Counted from the first letter of the stretch, positions 47,848 to 60,634 are shown. The stretch: 64,000 nt of DNA from Heterostelium album PN500 (GCF_000004825.1 NW_008805071.1:930001-994000); one strand, 5' to 3'. Notes: a model not told the origin generated them from the sequence alone. A program made the numbers and translations.

Positions 47848-48154
47848 ATCAATCAAGATGATACATCATTTCACCTATGATCAATAAATATATAAAATGT
47901 TCATATTTATATTGGCGTTTTATCACTTTTTCCTTTTATAAACATTTTTTTATTCTTGTGTTTTTGTAATCAACAATCAAATTTGAAACAAAAGAATAGT
48001 ATTTGTTACTAAAATAAAAATATTAATATTGAGAATATTGACAGTAATATATTTAAATATAGATATAATAAAACAAAAATGTTATTTTTAAAAAAAAAAG
48101 TAAAAAAAAAAGGTTTTAATTAAACTTATTTTTCTTTTGCTTAATGTTAACCTT
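47848..48154. other. Intergenic region between the Cys-rich gene and the PABP gene
   Basis: Just over 300 bp, A+T-rich, holding the 3' ends of two convergent genes. AATAAA-like signals are present at 47882-47886 and 48008-48020. No gene is seen. Confidence 0.4.
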
Positions 48155-50660
48155 TTAGTTGGCAGCAATGGAAGTTGGTTGTTGTGGTTGTTGTTGTTGT
48201 TGGCTGTCGATGAGAGATTGTGCTTGTTCTATCTTGTTGTGAACTTCACCGTTGACAACCATCTCATAGAGTTCCTTGAGTTCATGTGAGCTCATAATCA
48301 TTCCAGTGATTTTTGGCGCTTGGTTTGGATATTTCATGGTGACGATATTGTATATCTCTGTTCCTATTATTTCTTTGGCATCGTTCTCTGGCATTTCTAA
48401 CAGAGAGTGTAAACTATATGTAATATTTACTGGTGTGGTAGTGCTGCTGCTGCTGCTGGTTGTCTCTTCTCCATTGGCAGTAGTAGTGGTGGTAGCCTGT
48501 GATAAAGCATTTTCTGGTGGTGGTGTAGTTGGTGTTGAATCGTTATTATTACTATTGCTATTTATATTATTAGTGTTATTATATCTACTACGTGGTGCTC
48601 CAGAGTTATTATGATGATTTGGATTGAATGATCTTGGTTTACGATAGAATGATGGACTACCGTTTGGCTGATTGGCTCCAATGTTGTTTGATTTCATTGG
48701 GATGGAAGATGAACGTCCACCTTTATATGATGATGGTGGTGTTGTCATTGGCAATGAAGATGGTTGTTGTCCTGGTTGTTGTTGTGGTTGTTGTGGTTGT
48801 TGTTTGTTATAACGTGGGTTGGACGACATTTGTGGTGCCATTGGGTGGCATTTGATGTGTATAGTATGGTGGTTGTTGGTGTGGGTGGAAAACTTGACCT
48901 TGGTGGTGTGGTGAGTGTGGGTGTGGGTGGTGGTGATGGTATGGATTACGGAAGTAGTATGGCATCGGTTGTAATGGTATATGGGGTTGTGGTTGTGGTT
49001 GTGATGGGTCGTTGCTGCCGTTGCTTTGCAACTGTTGCATACGCTTCTTGTATTTACGATTGGAGAAACTGACAGAGAGTGGCTTGCTTCCCAGAATGAA
49101 TCCGTTCATCTTTTCAATGGCAATGTTGGCCTCCTCCTGAGTAGAGTACGAGAGGAATCCGAATCCACGGTTCTTTCCATTCTCTTGAACGATCTTGATA
49201 CCCAAAATGGTTCCATGCTTGGCAAATTCCTCACGAATAACTTCCTTGTCGATGGATTCATCGATATTGTGAATAAATAATGTTAAATTGGTTGGTGCTA
49301 CTGAATTATTGTTGTTGCTGCTGTTGGTTGGATTTCCATTGCTATCAACTGTTGTCGTTGTTGTTGTTGTTGTTGCTGCTACTGTTGGCGCTGTAGAGTT
49401 ATTGACAACATTGTTGTTGTTGTTTGGATTTCCATTGGCTTGTTGTTGTTTGATCTGACGATGCTCAATGTTTCTTTCCATTTTATTTTTAATACGATCG
49501 ATGGTGATTGGTTTCGAAAGGATTTGGATTGGTTCTGGATTGTCCATGAGACGTTGGGCGTCCTCGACCGACTTAAACTCGACGAATCCCAATCCCTTTG
49601 ATTTTCCATTGTTGTCCAATCTAATAATACAAGATTCAATCTCACCGAAACGAGACAACTCTGCTTGGAGCTGTTCTACGGTGGCTAGCTCATCGATGTT
49701 CTTGATAAACAATTTGTGTTCGTTCTTCTCTTTGAAACGCTCCACCTTGGAGACAAACTGCTCGACAGTGATTGGCTTTCCACACAACATGGTTCCGTTG
49801 ACTCCTTGGATGGCACGATCGCTAGACTCTTGTGTCTCAAAGTGGACGTAACCGTATCCCTTGGAAACACCCTTTTCATACTCGATCTTGCATGACAAGA
49901 TGTTTCCAAACTTGCTGAATGTATCGAAAAGCATAGCATTGTCGACTTGTTTATCGAGATTCTTGACAAAGATGTTGCCTACGTTTGATTTACGCTTGGT
50001 TGGATCACGGAGTGACCACATGATACGGCATGGACGACCCATGATCTGTGAGTAGTTCAATGTATCTAAAGCACGCTCGGCATCGATCGAGTTGAAAAAG
50101 TTGACATAAGCGTATCCGAGTGAGCGGAAAGTGATAGAGTCACGACAGACGTGGATAGAGGCAACGGCGGAACGGCCAACCTTTGAAAAGAGTTCACTCA
50201 ACATGATTTCATTGACATCGGGTGCAAGATCGCCAACATATAGTGAGGTGTATTGTGATGCCAGGTAGTTGTAGTTGTTTGGATGGTGTGGCATCGGTGG
50301 CATCACCATTTGGTGGTGTGGGTGATGGTGATGTGGCTGTGAGTGTGGATGGGCATGTGGATGCATCATTGGATGGACGATGGCGCCATTGTTTCCATTG
50401 GCATGGTGGTGATGTCCATTTCCGGCGGCGGCAGGGTGATGGTGGTGACCATGGTTGTGGCTGTGGTTGTGATGGTGGTGACCGTTATGTCCACGGTGGT
50501 TGTGGTGGTGATGTGCGTGTGGTTGGTGTGAGTGATGTTGTTGGCTTGACTCTACGGCAGCATTGTCTGGCAATGAAACAGCAATATTACCAGTGGTAGT
50601 TGATTCTTCAACCACACAGTTAACTGTGACCTCTGAGGATGTTGTAGTTGTTGGTACCAT
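48155..50660 (-). CDS. pabpC1: Cytoplasmic poly(A)-binding protein (PABPC), with a frame break
   Basis: Minus strand. The main frame runs from 50660 to 48807. After a His-rich N-terminus (~20-130), four RRMs follow: RRM1 from [14 protein letters not shown]2 from [15 protein letters not shown]3 from [12 protein letters not shown] and RRM4 from [12 protein letters not shown], each with its RNP1 (for example [16 protein letters not shown]). The C-terminal linker and the PABC/MLLE domain ([22 protein letters not shown] ... [17 protein letters not shown]) are in an overlapping frame, offset by one, from about 48841 to 48155. There is no intron between them. One base fewer in a CCC run near 48845-48850 would make a single frame of ~834 residues. 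An assembly indel is the simplest reading. The protein binds mRNA poly(A) tails and contacts PAM2 proteins through MLLE. Confidence 0.93.
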
Positions 50661-52586
50661 TATAAATGTTATTACTAACTACTTTTTGAAATTTTTTGAG
50701 TTGAAATTGACTTTTTGAAATTAATGAAGAAGAAGAAGAATGAGGAGGAGAGGAGTTGTTTTGGAAATATATTATTATTATATTATTATCCAAACCAAAT
50801 AAATAAAAACAATCAAACCAAAATAATACAAATGATTTTGTAATAACTTGTTGGAATTGATTGGATTTAAAAAACTAAAATAAACAAGCTATATTTAATG
50901 ATCCTGCTTTGTGAAGGAAGAAAGAAATAGAATTTGTTTTTTTTTTTTTTTTCAATTAATGAATAGGGCAATTACCTAAAACTAATGATAATATGAAATG
51001 ATTGCAATGATTGGTTATAAAGTATTATTAGTACAGAGAACAACTATGTTTAAAAAGTATAAAATGCAATGAAAAAAAATATATATATTTTACTCCTTGA
51101 TATGAATGAGTTATTAAAAAAAATGTAAAGTATATACTCTTGCATATTAGAATCACATCACTCAATTGCTTTTTAAAAAATATATAAATATGTGTGTGGG
51201 TGTAAGCAAGTAAGTGGATCGAGTCTGAACAACAAATTTAATAAAACACACGTATTTATCACTTTACACACACGCCAATGAATTATATGGTTGTTATTAT
51301 TATCATCAAACACATCATATTACTCATCATCCTTCACATTTATTAAATAAACATTCTTTTGAGTAAAGGCTGTTGCCAATAACAAAAGTGAATGAATGAT
51401 TACTATTAATAATAATGATGTTGTTGTTGTTGTTGTTGTTGAATATTATACTACTCCAACTTTTTCTATTTTTTTACTTTTTTTTCATATGATATAAAAC
51501 TTTTGATTTATGCATATAACAAATAAAAAATTTTTTTAAAAAAAAGTGGTGTGGGTGATGATGAAATTGGGGTGAAGGTAATCTTTTCCATCAGACATAA
51601 ATGTACGCACTTTTTTTAGATATATATCTCTGTTTTTTTTGATTATGAATTTTTTTTTAAAAAATGATTATTCATAGCTACATTTAAATTTTTGAAACTA
51701 AATCTAAGGTCTTGTTGATGATGATAATTAAAGTGTGTTTGAGTGATGATTAATGATGTAGAAGTAGTAGGGTAAGATTGATCAGATGATAGAATAATTA
51801 CAGGTACGGTATTTTGATATGATGATAACAGATTTGAAATTTATATAGGTATTATTACAAATGTTTATATTAAAAAAAAAAAAAAAAAAAAGTAAATTAT
51901 TCTTACCAGTCAAACACAAATTATACAATCAAACTTGACACTGCAAAATTGAATTGGCTGTTGTGGTGACTCTTATCTGCTGCTGCTTATACTGCTTCGT
52001 TTCAAAATGTTTTCACAACACAAAATTTCATGAGACGAGTAACCCAAACAAAAAAAAATATAAAAAAAAAATAGAAAAAAAAAGAAAAAAAAATAAGGTG
52101 AAAATCAAAAAAATGGAATTATGTTGTGCAAAAAAAGATAAACAAAAGAGTTTGAACATCGACCTGGTTTGATTTAGTGCACCACCAAAATAATATAGTT
52201 TGAAAAAAAGTCAAACAACTTTCCGATGAGTTTTTGTCGTCACAAATAAAAAACAAAAAAAAAAATAAAAACCCAAAAAAAAAAAAAAAAAAAAAACAAC
52301 CCTCCCACTTTTAGAAAAAGATGGTGTTTGCAAATGCAATGCGGATCATCTTTTTCATTCCATTCCATTAAAATAAAATAAACCAAATAAAGGAATAATT
52401 AATATAGTTTATATTTTTACAATTTATTTAAATTTGAATAGTACAATTAATATTATTTTGAATATGTATTCAAAAATGTGAATTGGATAATAAAGGTTCG
52501 TACAAGATTTTAGAAAGATGTGGCAGTTTGACCATAAATGTGAAGTTTTGATGTACAAGTAGTTGGTTAAAAAATAAAATGGTTGT
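50661..52586. other. Long intergenic region between the PABP and Rap-like genes
   Basis: About 1.9 kb without a recognisable gene. Notable are a GTT microsatellite at 51418-51441, many oligo-A runs at 52045-52290 and an A-run of more than 15 at 51870-51890. The left few hundred bases must be the PABP promoter. Confidence 0.45.
51418..51441. repeat. GTT trinucleotide microsatellite
   Basis: Eight GTT units in intergenic DNA; likely variable in length. Confidence 0.85.
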
Positions 52587-53218
52587 TTAGAATAATTTAC
52601 ATCCACCTCCACTGGTTCTCTTCTTTTTTGATTTGCTTGGGTCTTTGGAACGAATTTGTTTGACCAGTTGATCAAAGGCAGCAGAGATGTTAATTTTACT
52701 CTTGGCTGATGTCTCTAAAAAGTCAACGTTACCACCCCATTTCTCAACCAAATCTTGACCCTCTTTCGAGGCGACTTGACGATCCTTCTCAAGATCACAC
52801 TTGTTTCCAAGAACCACCATTGGAATACGTGAGGTCGTTGAGTCCTTGACACGACACACTTGTTCCTTAATGTTATCCAATTCATAGAAAGTTGATTTAG
52901 CAGTGATACTATATACTAAAATGAAACCTTGTCCATTTCTAATATATAAATCTCTCATTACCAAAAAGTTTTCCTAAATAAATAAAAATAAATTAATGAT
53001 TTTTATTTTTATTTTGATTTTCCAAATTTACTTACTGTTCCAGCAGTATCCATAATTTCCAACATAATATGGTCACCATTGAATTCAATTACTTTTCTAT
53101 ACATATCCTCAATGGTTGGATCATATTGGTCAACAAATTCTCCATTTACATATTGGATAGTGACAGCGGATTTACCAACACTTCCACTTCCAAGGATTAC
53201 AATTTTCAAATTGGTCAT
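52587..53218 (-). CDS. Rap-type small GTPase (Ras superfamily)
   Basis: Minus strand, exons 53218-53036 and 52973-52587, 189 residues. P-loop GSGSVGKS (10-17), effector YDPTIED (32-38), DTAGTE (57-62), NKCD (118-121) and ETSAK (148-152) are all present, and the C-terminus CKLF is a CAAX box for geranylgeranylation. Thr at the position of Ras Gln61, within DTAGTE, is the hallmark of Rap proteins. The P-loop carries Ser where Rap1 and Ras have Gly13, which is unusual and might speed nucleotide exchange. The effector loop matches Ras/Rap. RapA-like proteins control adhesion and the cytoskeleton in dictyostelids; whether this is RapA, B or C is unclear, although divergence from RapA suggests one of the latter. 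Confidence 0.93.
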
Positions 53219-54439
53219 TGTTAAATATTATTATTGTTTTTTATAAATTTTCAATCTAAAAAAGTATTTTATATTGATTTGAACAGTTGATTTGAATATT
53301 ATAATTATTACAGAAGTTAAATATATATTTGGATTATTTATTATTATTTTAAAATGCTATTTTTATTATTTAATGTAAAATAAAAAAGAATCCTCTAATT
53401 AATTTGGTAGGATAGAATTAAAGAAATAATAACAATAGCGAACAGTTGATGTTTTTTAATTGTTGTGAAGTGATATTTTTACTTTGGATTATTTGTTATT
53501 GGTTTTATTTTGTAGCAATATTTATAATACAAAAGATTGAATAGCTAGCAAAGCAGATAAACAGCTCTAGAGTTTATTCTGCTGAATTGATGGAAGTTGG
53601 TTAATCACTTCCTTTCTCCTGTGATAGAGATGTTGTTAATGTACTAGAGTGGTGTGAGTGTGTGTTGTTGCTTTAGGTAGTTTGTTATAATGAATAACTA
53701 ACCACCAATTGGATCAAAGTTAAAGAAATTTAATAATAAATAATTTAAATAATAATAAAGAAACGCTTTTATATAAAGAATGAGGTGAAATTATATAATA
53801 TGATATGGGTAGTATAAAAACAATTTTTGGGTGATTGTTTTTTTTTAATTTTGCGTACAAATAAATATATTTAGTGTTGTGTTGTGTTGGTTGCTTATAA
53901 ATATAAATCAATATTGTTATAAAATTTATATCTATTGATTGTTTTAATATTTGATTAATAGATTATCAAATGAACAGCAACAACACAGCAATATTTATAG
54001 AAACCTTGATGGTGTGTTTTGTTTGGTGTTTGGATAATTCTCATTATTATCTTCTTTTAATTTTTTGTTATCAATAACAAACTACCTATACTTGCATGTA
54101 ATCAACAATTAGTTATAATTGTGATTGTGATTGACATAATGATTGACAGAGTAATAATAATGTGTGTCTGTTTTTAATATAAAAGTGAGGTGTGTGTTTT
54201 TGTAACAATATTTTAATTGTGTTTTTCAAACACTCTTTTTATCTCGAAACTCACACACACGAATTGGTAACAATAAGATTACTCAGGAGGTACCACACTC
54301 ACCATCAATACATATAATTAATATAATAAAACAGAATTAATAGTAATAAATTAGTTTGTAACAAATAAAAAAAGTAACAAAAAAAAAAACTGTTTTCTGT
54401 TGTAAATCTAAAGTAGAGATTATTTTTGAGAATGATCAA
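53219..54439. other. Rap gene upstream region
   Basis: About 1.2 kb of A+T-rich sequence upstream of the minus-strand Rap gene, with GTGTG-rich patches at 53650-53670 and 54185-54200. No gene is seen. Confidence 0.4.
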
Positions 54440-54555
54440 TCATTGAGCAGATAAAGACCTGATTACAGTGTTGACGGCAACGCTTGCAAACAACTTTTGG
54501 TATGTTTCACTACCACTAAGTATAAACACACCTAAACTTCCAATCATGGTGTTCA
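54440..54555 (-). CDS. Possible 38-residue microprotein
   Basis: From an ATG at 54555 (context AACAAG before it) the minus strand encodes MNTMIGSLGVFILSGSETYQ and then KLFASVAVNTVIRSLSAQ. The composition is balanced and codons end in C or T in a coding-like way, unlike the surrounding DNA, with a short hydrophobic N-terminal half. The upstream in-frame extension (to 54637) is low-complexity and probably 5' leader. It could be a small membrane or mitochondrial protein. I do not recognise it, and chance is not excluded. Confidence 0.35.
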
Positions 54556-54637
54556 TCTTGTTTTTATTTGGTTTTTTTTTACACACAAAACCACACACTT
54601 GTAATGAAATTGTTTGAAAAAAAACAGATTCAACCAC

Positions 54638-56210
54638 ACATTTTTGAGTGGTGTACTAAAAAAAGTACCCATTTAAATTGATTGTGATCATAGGCTTGTT
54701 CTCCATTTTTATCACACCTGTATCATAGCTATGAGATGAACCAATTACCACTGCTACTACTTTTTATTCATTGTGAAAAGCGTTTGTGTAAAGAATGGTG
54801 TAGGAATGAAAAGTAGTTGATAGGAATTGATTGTTCCATTCTTTTTATTTATTTTTACATCTTGATTCTTGATGTTGTTGTGTTCTTTGAGATGATGATT
54901 ACAAGATATATTAAAATCATAAGATTTTACCTGTTCACTTGTATAGATCCATTATCTTTTGATTTGATTAGTTTTTTTATGTTTTTTTCTCACCTGTCCA
55001 AATTGAGATCCTATTTAGGTTTGATTTACACTGTAAATAAATAAATTCTAATTACAAAAAAAGAATTTTTAAAAAAAAATTGATGATGATATTAATTAGA
55101 TATTGAAACTTGTCTTATCCTAGGAATTGAATCAAATTCATGAGTGGTTTGAATCAAACATGTTTACCAGTTCCATTTTCTATTGCAATCTAATCAACTA
55201 ATAGGTTCTAAAAAATTGTCAAAAAGTTCTCTAATTTTATTATAACGATTTATTGTAAACGTTAAGGATCATGATTCATCATTTGACAAGTTTAGTAATA
55301 ACTGTTCTGAAACAAAAAAATGTTGGTTTAACTTCATTGTTTTTAATTAAATAATTAATTAATTAACTTACTTTTAGGTTGTTTATATAGGTATAAATGT
55401 CTCACAATGAAATAAAACAAAAAAAAAAAACGTGCGAAATTAAATCTAAATTAAGTGCAGGAACCCCCATATGTGTTTGAGAACACAATGAAATTCATAG
55501 TGATTTTGTTATCAGCATGATTAATGGGGTTATATAAAACTAACCATACAACTAATTAAAATTTTTATATGTACACTTTAATCAAATAGCATCTAAATAT
55601 CGATTTCAGAACTGAATGAAAATCAATTCGATATTTATGGATTTTATTATTTACTTTTAATGGTGGAAACGGATTGTGCATGAGTTTAGTTTATTTTTTA
55701 CTATTCTCTGAGATAAATTGAAATGATATCCTCTTTATCAAGTGATATTAATAAAAAGTAGTACTCATTAAAATAACTATCTACCTAATAAGTATACATT
55801 GGTAAGTTAAAAGAGATAGTTCTCTAGACAATCAATTGTCTCGCCTTATTTGAAGATTATTGAGGATTTTGATTGATTTTTTCATTCTACTAATAAATAA
55901 ATCTGTTAAAGTAGATCCGATCAATATATGTTGTTAGTGGTAGCTTACCTCTGTGCAGAATATATGATTTACCAGCTAGTTAAGAAACAAAGTGAAACTC
56001 TTTCAAATCTCTTTAACATAATCAAATAAACAATGTAATCTTTAAATAATATAAATAATTGCTATATCCAAAACAAATATAGATTTAATAATAAATTTTA
56101 ATTCCGTTATTATCCAGTTAAATTTTTTTAAAAAATGATCATCCCAAACCCCTCTTTTTTCTTTCGCTGTACATTATTTTTTTCAAACAGATTTATTTAT
56201 TTATATAAAA
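54638..56210. other. Intergenic region
   Basis: About 1.6 kb, A+T-rich, without a supportable gene. The open frame at 54817-55044 is Phe/Ile-rich and looks random. The promoter of the FNIP gene should lie at the right end. Confidence 0.4.
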
Positions 56211-57505
56211 ATGATGAATTTAACGAATTTATCACATTTATTATTATCACATATTATATCATTTATAGAATCAAATATAGATAGAGTATGTTTTGCTTTG
56301 GTATCGAAAAGACTCTACTATGAACGTAGTAAATATCTATATTTCAATGTAAAACATCTGTATAAGAATCATCAGCAACAGTATCAACAACCTCAATCAA
56401 TATCATCACCCTCCTACAGTCATAGTAATAGTACAAATAAATGGAAATTGAAATCATCACTTTTTAAATTACAATCTTTTCAACCTATCATTATAAAATC
56501 AATAGATAAATATAGTAAGTAAACTGAAAAAGATTGATTTAAATTTATAATTATGATTGATTTATTCATTTTTTATATATACTTGAAGTATTAGATAATT
56601 TAAGTTCAAATGGATTATTTTCAAAGTTTGAAAATGAACAAAGACACCAATCGATAATCATCAGAAATACAAGCGAACTGTCAACGATACCAAACAATGT
56701 AACTCATTTAATGTTTTTCAATACATTTAATCAATCTATTCAAGCGAGTGCGATTCCAGATCATATATTACACATATCGTTTGGCGAGAAGTTCAATAAA
56801 CAACTGCGACCAGGCTGTCTGCCACCGCGGCTCGAAAGTCTGTACTTGGGATGGGCTTTTAACCAATCATTGGGAGAAGGCGTTCTTCCACCCACACTCA
56901 AACAGCTTACGATGGCATCGTTCAAGAGTTTGCCGTCGCGTCAAATCGTTATTCCATCGTCGGTGACTCACCTGGCTTTCGAAGATGCATTCGAGCAGAC
57001 CATTCCATCGTCATCGATTCCCACGTCGGTCAAGCATCTCTCTTTCAACTATGCATTCACCGAGCCGCTACCGATTGGCTTGGTACCGTCGACAGTTACA
57101 CACCTCGCCATCTATCTGACCAACTACGATCGAAAGACAGACAACCCACTGCCGAAACATGCATTGCCCGAGGGTGTTGTTGAACTGGACCTGGGTAGCA
57201 GGTTCGACATGATTCTACAACGAGATTCATTGCCTTTGAACCTAGAGATACTCAAAGTACCATCGTCATTCTTCAAGAAGAACAATATACTTCAACTACC
57301 GGCATCGATCAACACAGTAGTAATAGAAAGTCAAACCAATAGCTATACAATAGGAGTACGTAGAATATCAAATAATCAAATCATAATATTAGATGAATCA
57401 TTACATGGTGGATATATTACAGATGATTCATTAACAACAACAACTAATGATAATAATCATAAACAATTAATACCGTTATTATTTAATAAACTATTAAGAA
57501 AGTAG
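56211..57505 (+). CDS. F-box-like protein with FNIP repeats
   Basis: Exon 1 is 56211-56514; exon 2 starts at 56595 (or 56589, both in phase) and ends at 57505, giving about 404-406 residues. The N-terminus (LLSHIISFIESNIDRVCFALVSKRLYYE) fits an F-box-like helix bundle. Exon 2 holds at least five FNIP-type repeats of ~22 residues, with the pattern LP.S(V/L)..L.....F.(Q/E).I: FNTFNQSIQASAIPDHILHI, FGEKFNKQLRPGCLPPRLES, WAFNQSLGEGVLPPTLKQL, FEDAFEQTIPSSSIPTSVKHL, FNYAFTEPLPIGLVPSTVTHL. These families are strongly expanded in dictyostelids. An SCF-adaptor role is inferred only. The repeat region has a clearly higher G+C content than the ends. Confidence 0.88.
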
Positions 57506-57853
57506 TTGTAGTAATATATCATTACGTACAATAATAACATTGACTTTGCATTAACCACATCACCACACACCATTTGTTTTTTTTTTTTAATATTATTATT
57601 AATGTCAGTCACATAATTTTTATATTAAAAATTTAATTCAATTTCATTTATTTATTAACATAGCCAAAATTTAAACAACAAGTGTTTATCCTTGTTTTTT
57701 TTTAATATTATTATTGATTTTCACTTTTACTTTAAAGCTTGTTAAAATATATTAAGAAAATAAATAGTATTAGTAAGAATTAGTAGTAGTAACAGTGTAA
57801 GAAGTTAATAGCAGTAATAGAATATTTTAAAAGAGAGAAAAGAAAAAAAAATA
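57506..57853. other. Intergenic region before the ArfGAP gene
   Basis: About 350 bp, A+T-rich, holding the 3' end of the FNIP gene and the ArfGAP promoter. No other feature. Confidence 0.4.
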
Positions 57854-59487
57854 ATGAGTACAATTAAAGAAGAATCAATACCTTTATCAGAATCTGTTTC
57901 ATTCTTTCAGAAACAAACACATAAATCTGAAAATAAGGTTTGTTTTGATTGTCAATCTAAAAATCCACAATGGGCATCAATTCCTTTTGGTATTTATATT
58001 TGTGTTGACTGTGCATCAAGTCATAGATTACTTGGAACACATATAACTTTTGTAAGGTAAATAGTATATTATTTGATATCTATATATTTAATGATATTCT
58101 AAACACAATATATTATTTATTTAGATCAATAACAATAGATTCATGGAAACCTTCACAACTTAGAATAATGAAATGTGGTGGTAACTTGAATGCAAGAATC
58201 TACTTTTCAGAGCATGGCATTGCCAATGAGAAAATTGATCAAAAATATATCTCAAACAGTGCAATCAACTATAGAAAGTTATTAGAAACAAAAGCTGCTA
58301 AATTGTAACTATAGATAAGAAAGAAAGAAAGATTTAAATCCTTGACTATTTATTGACCAACCTTTTTATTTATAAATATTAGATTAAATGAAACAAATGA
58401 ATCAATATCTTCAGTAACATCAACACCAAATCAATCTTCACCATTAGAGGCAAACGCAACAACAGCAGTAGCGACACTAAATAAATCAGGACCATCTCCA
58501 AACTTGACAAATAAATCAAATCCTTCACCATTATCAATTTCCAATTCATCACCGTTACTTGTTGATACATCAAGCAACAGCCAAGAATCAACACCAAAGC
58601 AACAGACAGTTGTGGTTGCTGATGACAGTGAATGGGATGATTTCGATAAGAAGGTTAGTATTACAAGATCATCAAAGAAACCGGTTGTCGCAAAGACCTC
58701 CACCACCAAGCGTATCAGCAAACAGTCATTTGACGACGATTGGGATTCAATCCCAGAGACCTCTACAAACAAATCGTCATCTACAAACAAGAATGTTCAA
58801 ACGGATAAATCACCTACCAATCAATCACCAGAACTCCGATCAAACAAACAACAGTACTCTTCAATATTTGATGTTGAAGAAACTATTCAGTAAGTTGAAA
58901 CTATTATTAATTTATAGTATTTTTAGATTTTATTAATATTATTAAAAATTTAGGGAACCATTATATAATCAAAAGAAAAATAAAAATACATCATCGACAA
59001 CAAGAGATAATTATAATAATGATAGAGATTTTGAATTCCATGATAGTGGAAAGTCAGTAAAGTCTAAAGAGTCAAACGATCGTAATGATTCTAGTGACTA
59101 TGCAAGAAAGAATTTTTCCAATGCCAAGTCTATTTCATCGCAACAGTATTTCGGAGATGATAAAGACACCAAATTTGATCCAGAGAAACAAGCAAGACTA
59201 TCTGCATTTCAAGGTGCAACATCTATTTCAAGTGCTCAATATTATAATAGAGATGAATCACCAAAGTTATCAGGTAACTATTATGTTAATGAAATGATTT
59301 TTTTTTAAATTTAACTAATTACTTATTTTAAAATCTAGATATGAGAGCATCTGATATAGCAGATAAATTGATGTATCTTGCTAAAACAGATATACGTTCA
59401 CTATCAAATGCAGTTATGGATGGAAGTAAAAAACTAACAAACATGGCATCCAATGCTTATCAAGATTTCCAAGAACGTTACAGATAA
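57854..59487 (+). CDS. ArfGAP2/3 (Glo3)-type GTPase-activating protein
   Basis: Five exons (57854-58056, 58125-58304, 58383-58889, 58954-59273, 59339-59487) give 452 residues. The ArfGAP zinc finger is C30-X2-C33-X16-C50-X2-C53, followed by [21 protein letters not shown] with the catalytic Arg58. The central ~200 residues are Ser/Thr/Asn-rich linker containing two WDDFD/DDDWDS motifs of the kind that bind coatomer. The C-terminal part ([18 protein letters not shown] and SSQQYFGDD) matches the Glo3 ISSxQxFG motif repeats, and the end ([28 protein letters not shown]) is the amphipathic helix. It should act on Arf1 in COPI coat cycling at the Golgi. All five junctions restore family sequence. 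Confidence 0.94.
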
Positions 59488-59741
59488 TGATGAGATTAAA
59501 AACAATTTTCTTTAATACCCATTCAATTCATTGTATAAACTTGTAAATAAAAAAAAAGGTTAAGATTAATTATGTTCAAATTTTTAAATAGTTTTTTTGT
59601 TGTCGAACAGATCTAAAAATAATTTCATTTAATACATTGTATAAAAATAGTTGTTAATCAAGGATTGTTTGACTTTGATCAAATTTTTGATTTTTTTTTA
59701 AATTCTTTTTTCAATTCTTGTCCTTGAATTAACACTTTTTA

Positions 59742-60133
59742 ATGTCATATCAAGACAACGATAATGATAGTAATAATAATAACAAATTGATACAATCGAA
59801 AATAATTCTTCAAAAAATCATTAGTCTATCAATTGGTTCATTAGATTTGGAGAGTGATTTCAGATTATGTGTCGATGATGTTTGCTACCAAACAAGAATA
59901 AAAAACCTATTAAACTTGTATTGAATTATGTTTTGGTTTGTAAAGAATGGTTCAATATCATATCGAAAACAATTGCCACAGATTATCTGTTCAAAGACTC
60001 ACGATACAACAAACAAGAACAATCTCAACTTTTAAAGAAATCTATTGATTATCTTTCAAAGAGTCAATCGGTATTTCAGTTAAGCACAATCAGAAATTTA
60101 TTTTTATTGGATAGTGTTCAAATTGAAATTTGA
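59742..60133 (+). pseudogene. 5' part of a broken copy of the F-box/LRR-like gene
   Basis: Copies the first ~131 codons of the gene at 45626-44070, in opposite orientation and nearly identical (MSYQDNDNDSNNNNKLIQSK instead of MSFQDND...). A one-base change in the run of A near 59900 shifts the frame after TRIK, so the copy reads in two frames. It stops being similar at about 60133. Confidence 0.92.
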
Positions 60134-60203
60134 TGACTTGTTTGACTCGGAATGTTGATTGTTGATATCATTTTTAAACCTTATATATACTTGATGTTTT
60201 AAA

Positions 60204-60557
60204 CTTGACCCTCAGAAAGTCACTCCATGACGATACCTCACGTCCAGCTCTCGAGAAGGTCGTGTAAGTATTAAATTAAGTTTATTATTTAAATATAGTG
60301 ATCATATAAACTAATAACATTAATAATCATTAAAAACAACAGCTTAAAGTTCATTGATACATCTTCGAAGTTCGGTCACGGTAGAATTTTGATATCAAAC
60401 TTCCGATGAGAAATCAAAGGTTATGGGTCCAATGAAGAATCAAAAGACCGCTGCCAAGAAGAACTAAGCTTGTTGATCAAATTTCCCTTTACTTCTAAAT
60501 AAAACTGATAAGATTTAAACAAAAATAAAGAATAATAGTTTATTTGTATTGATTGTT
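60204..60557 (+). pseudogene. rpl3 3'-end fragment inside the broken F-box copy
   Basis: Matches 33179-33540: the end of rpl3 exon 2, the last intron with splice sites, exon 3 with substitutions and a small insertion, stop and ~75 bp of flank. More diverged than the 42.9-kb copy, so it is older or came from another copy. Confidence 0.9.
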
Positions 60558-60634
60558 GGCAACGACCAATTGGTGAATTGATTTAGAGTGAAGTGTAAAA
60601 GGGATTTAAATCAATTCACCAATTGGTCATTGCC
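60558..60634. repeat. 27-bp inverted repeat (hairpin)
   Basis: Arms at 60558-60584 and 60608-60634 match at 26 of 27 positions (core ACCAATTGGTGAATTGATTT), with a 23-base spacer. It marks the junction where sequence copied from the zinc-ribbon gene changes direction. Confidence 0.85.

Noticed and set aside
48276-49072. Plus-strand open frames opposite the PABP gene
   Set aside because: Shadow frames of Gln/Pro/His-rich coding sequence.
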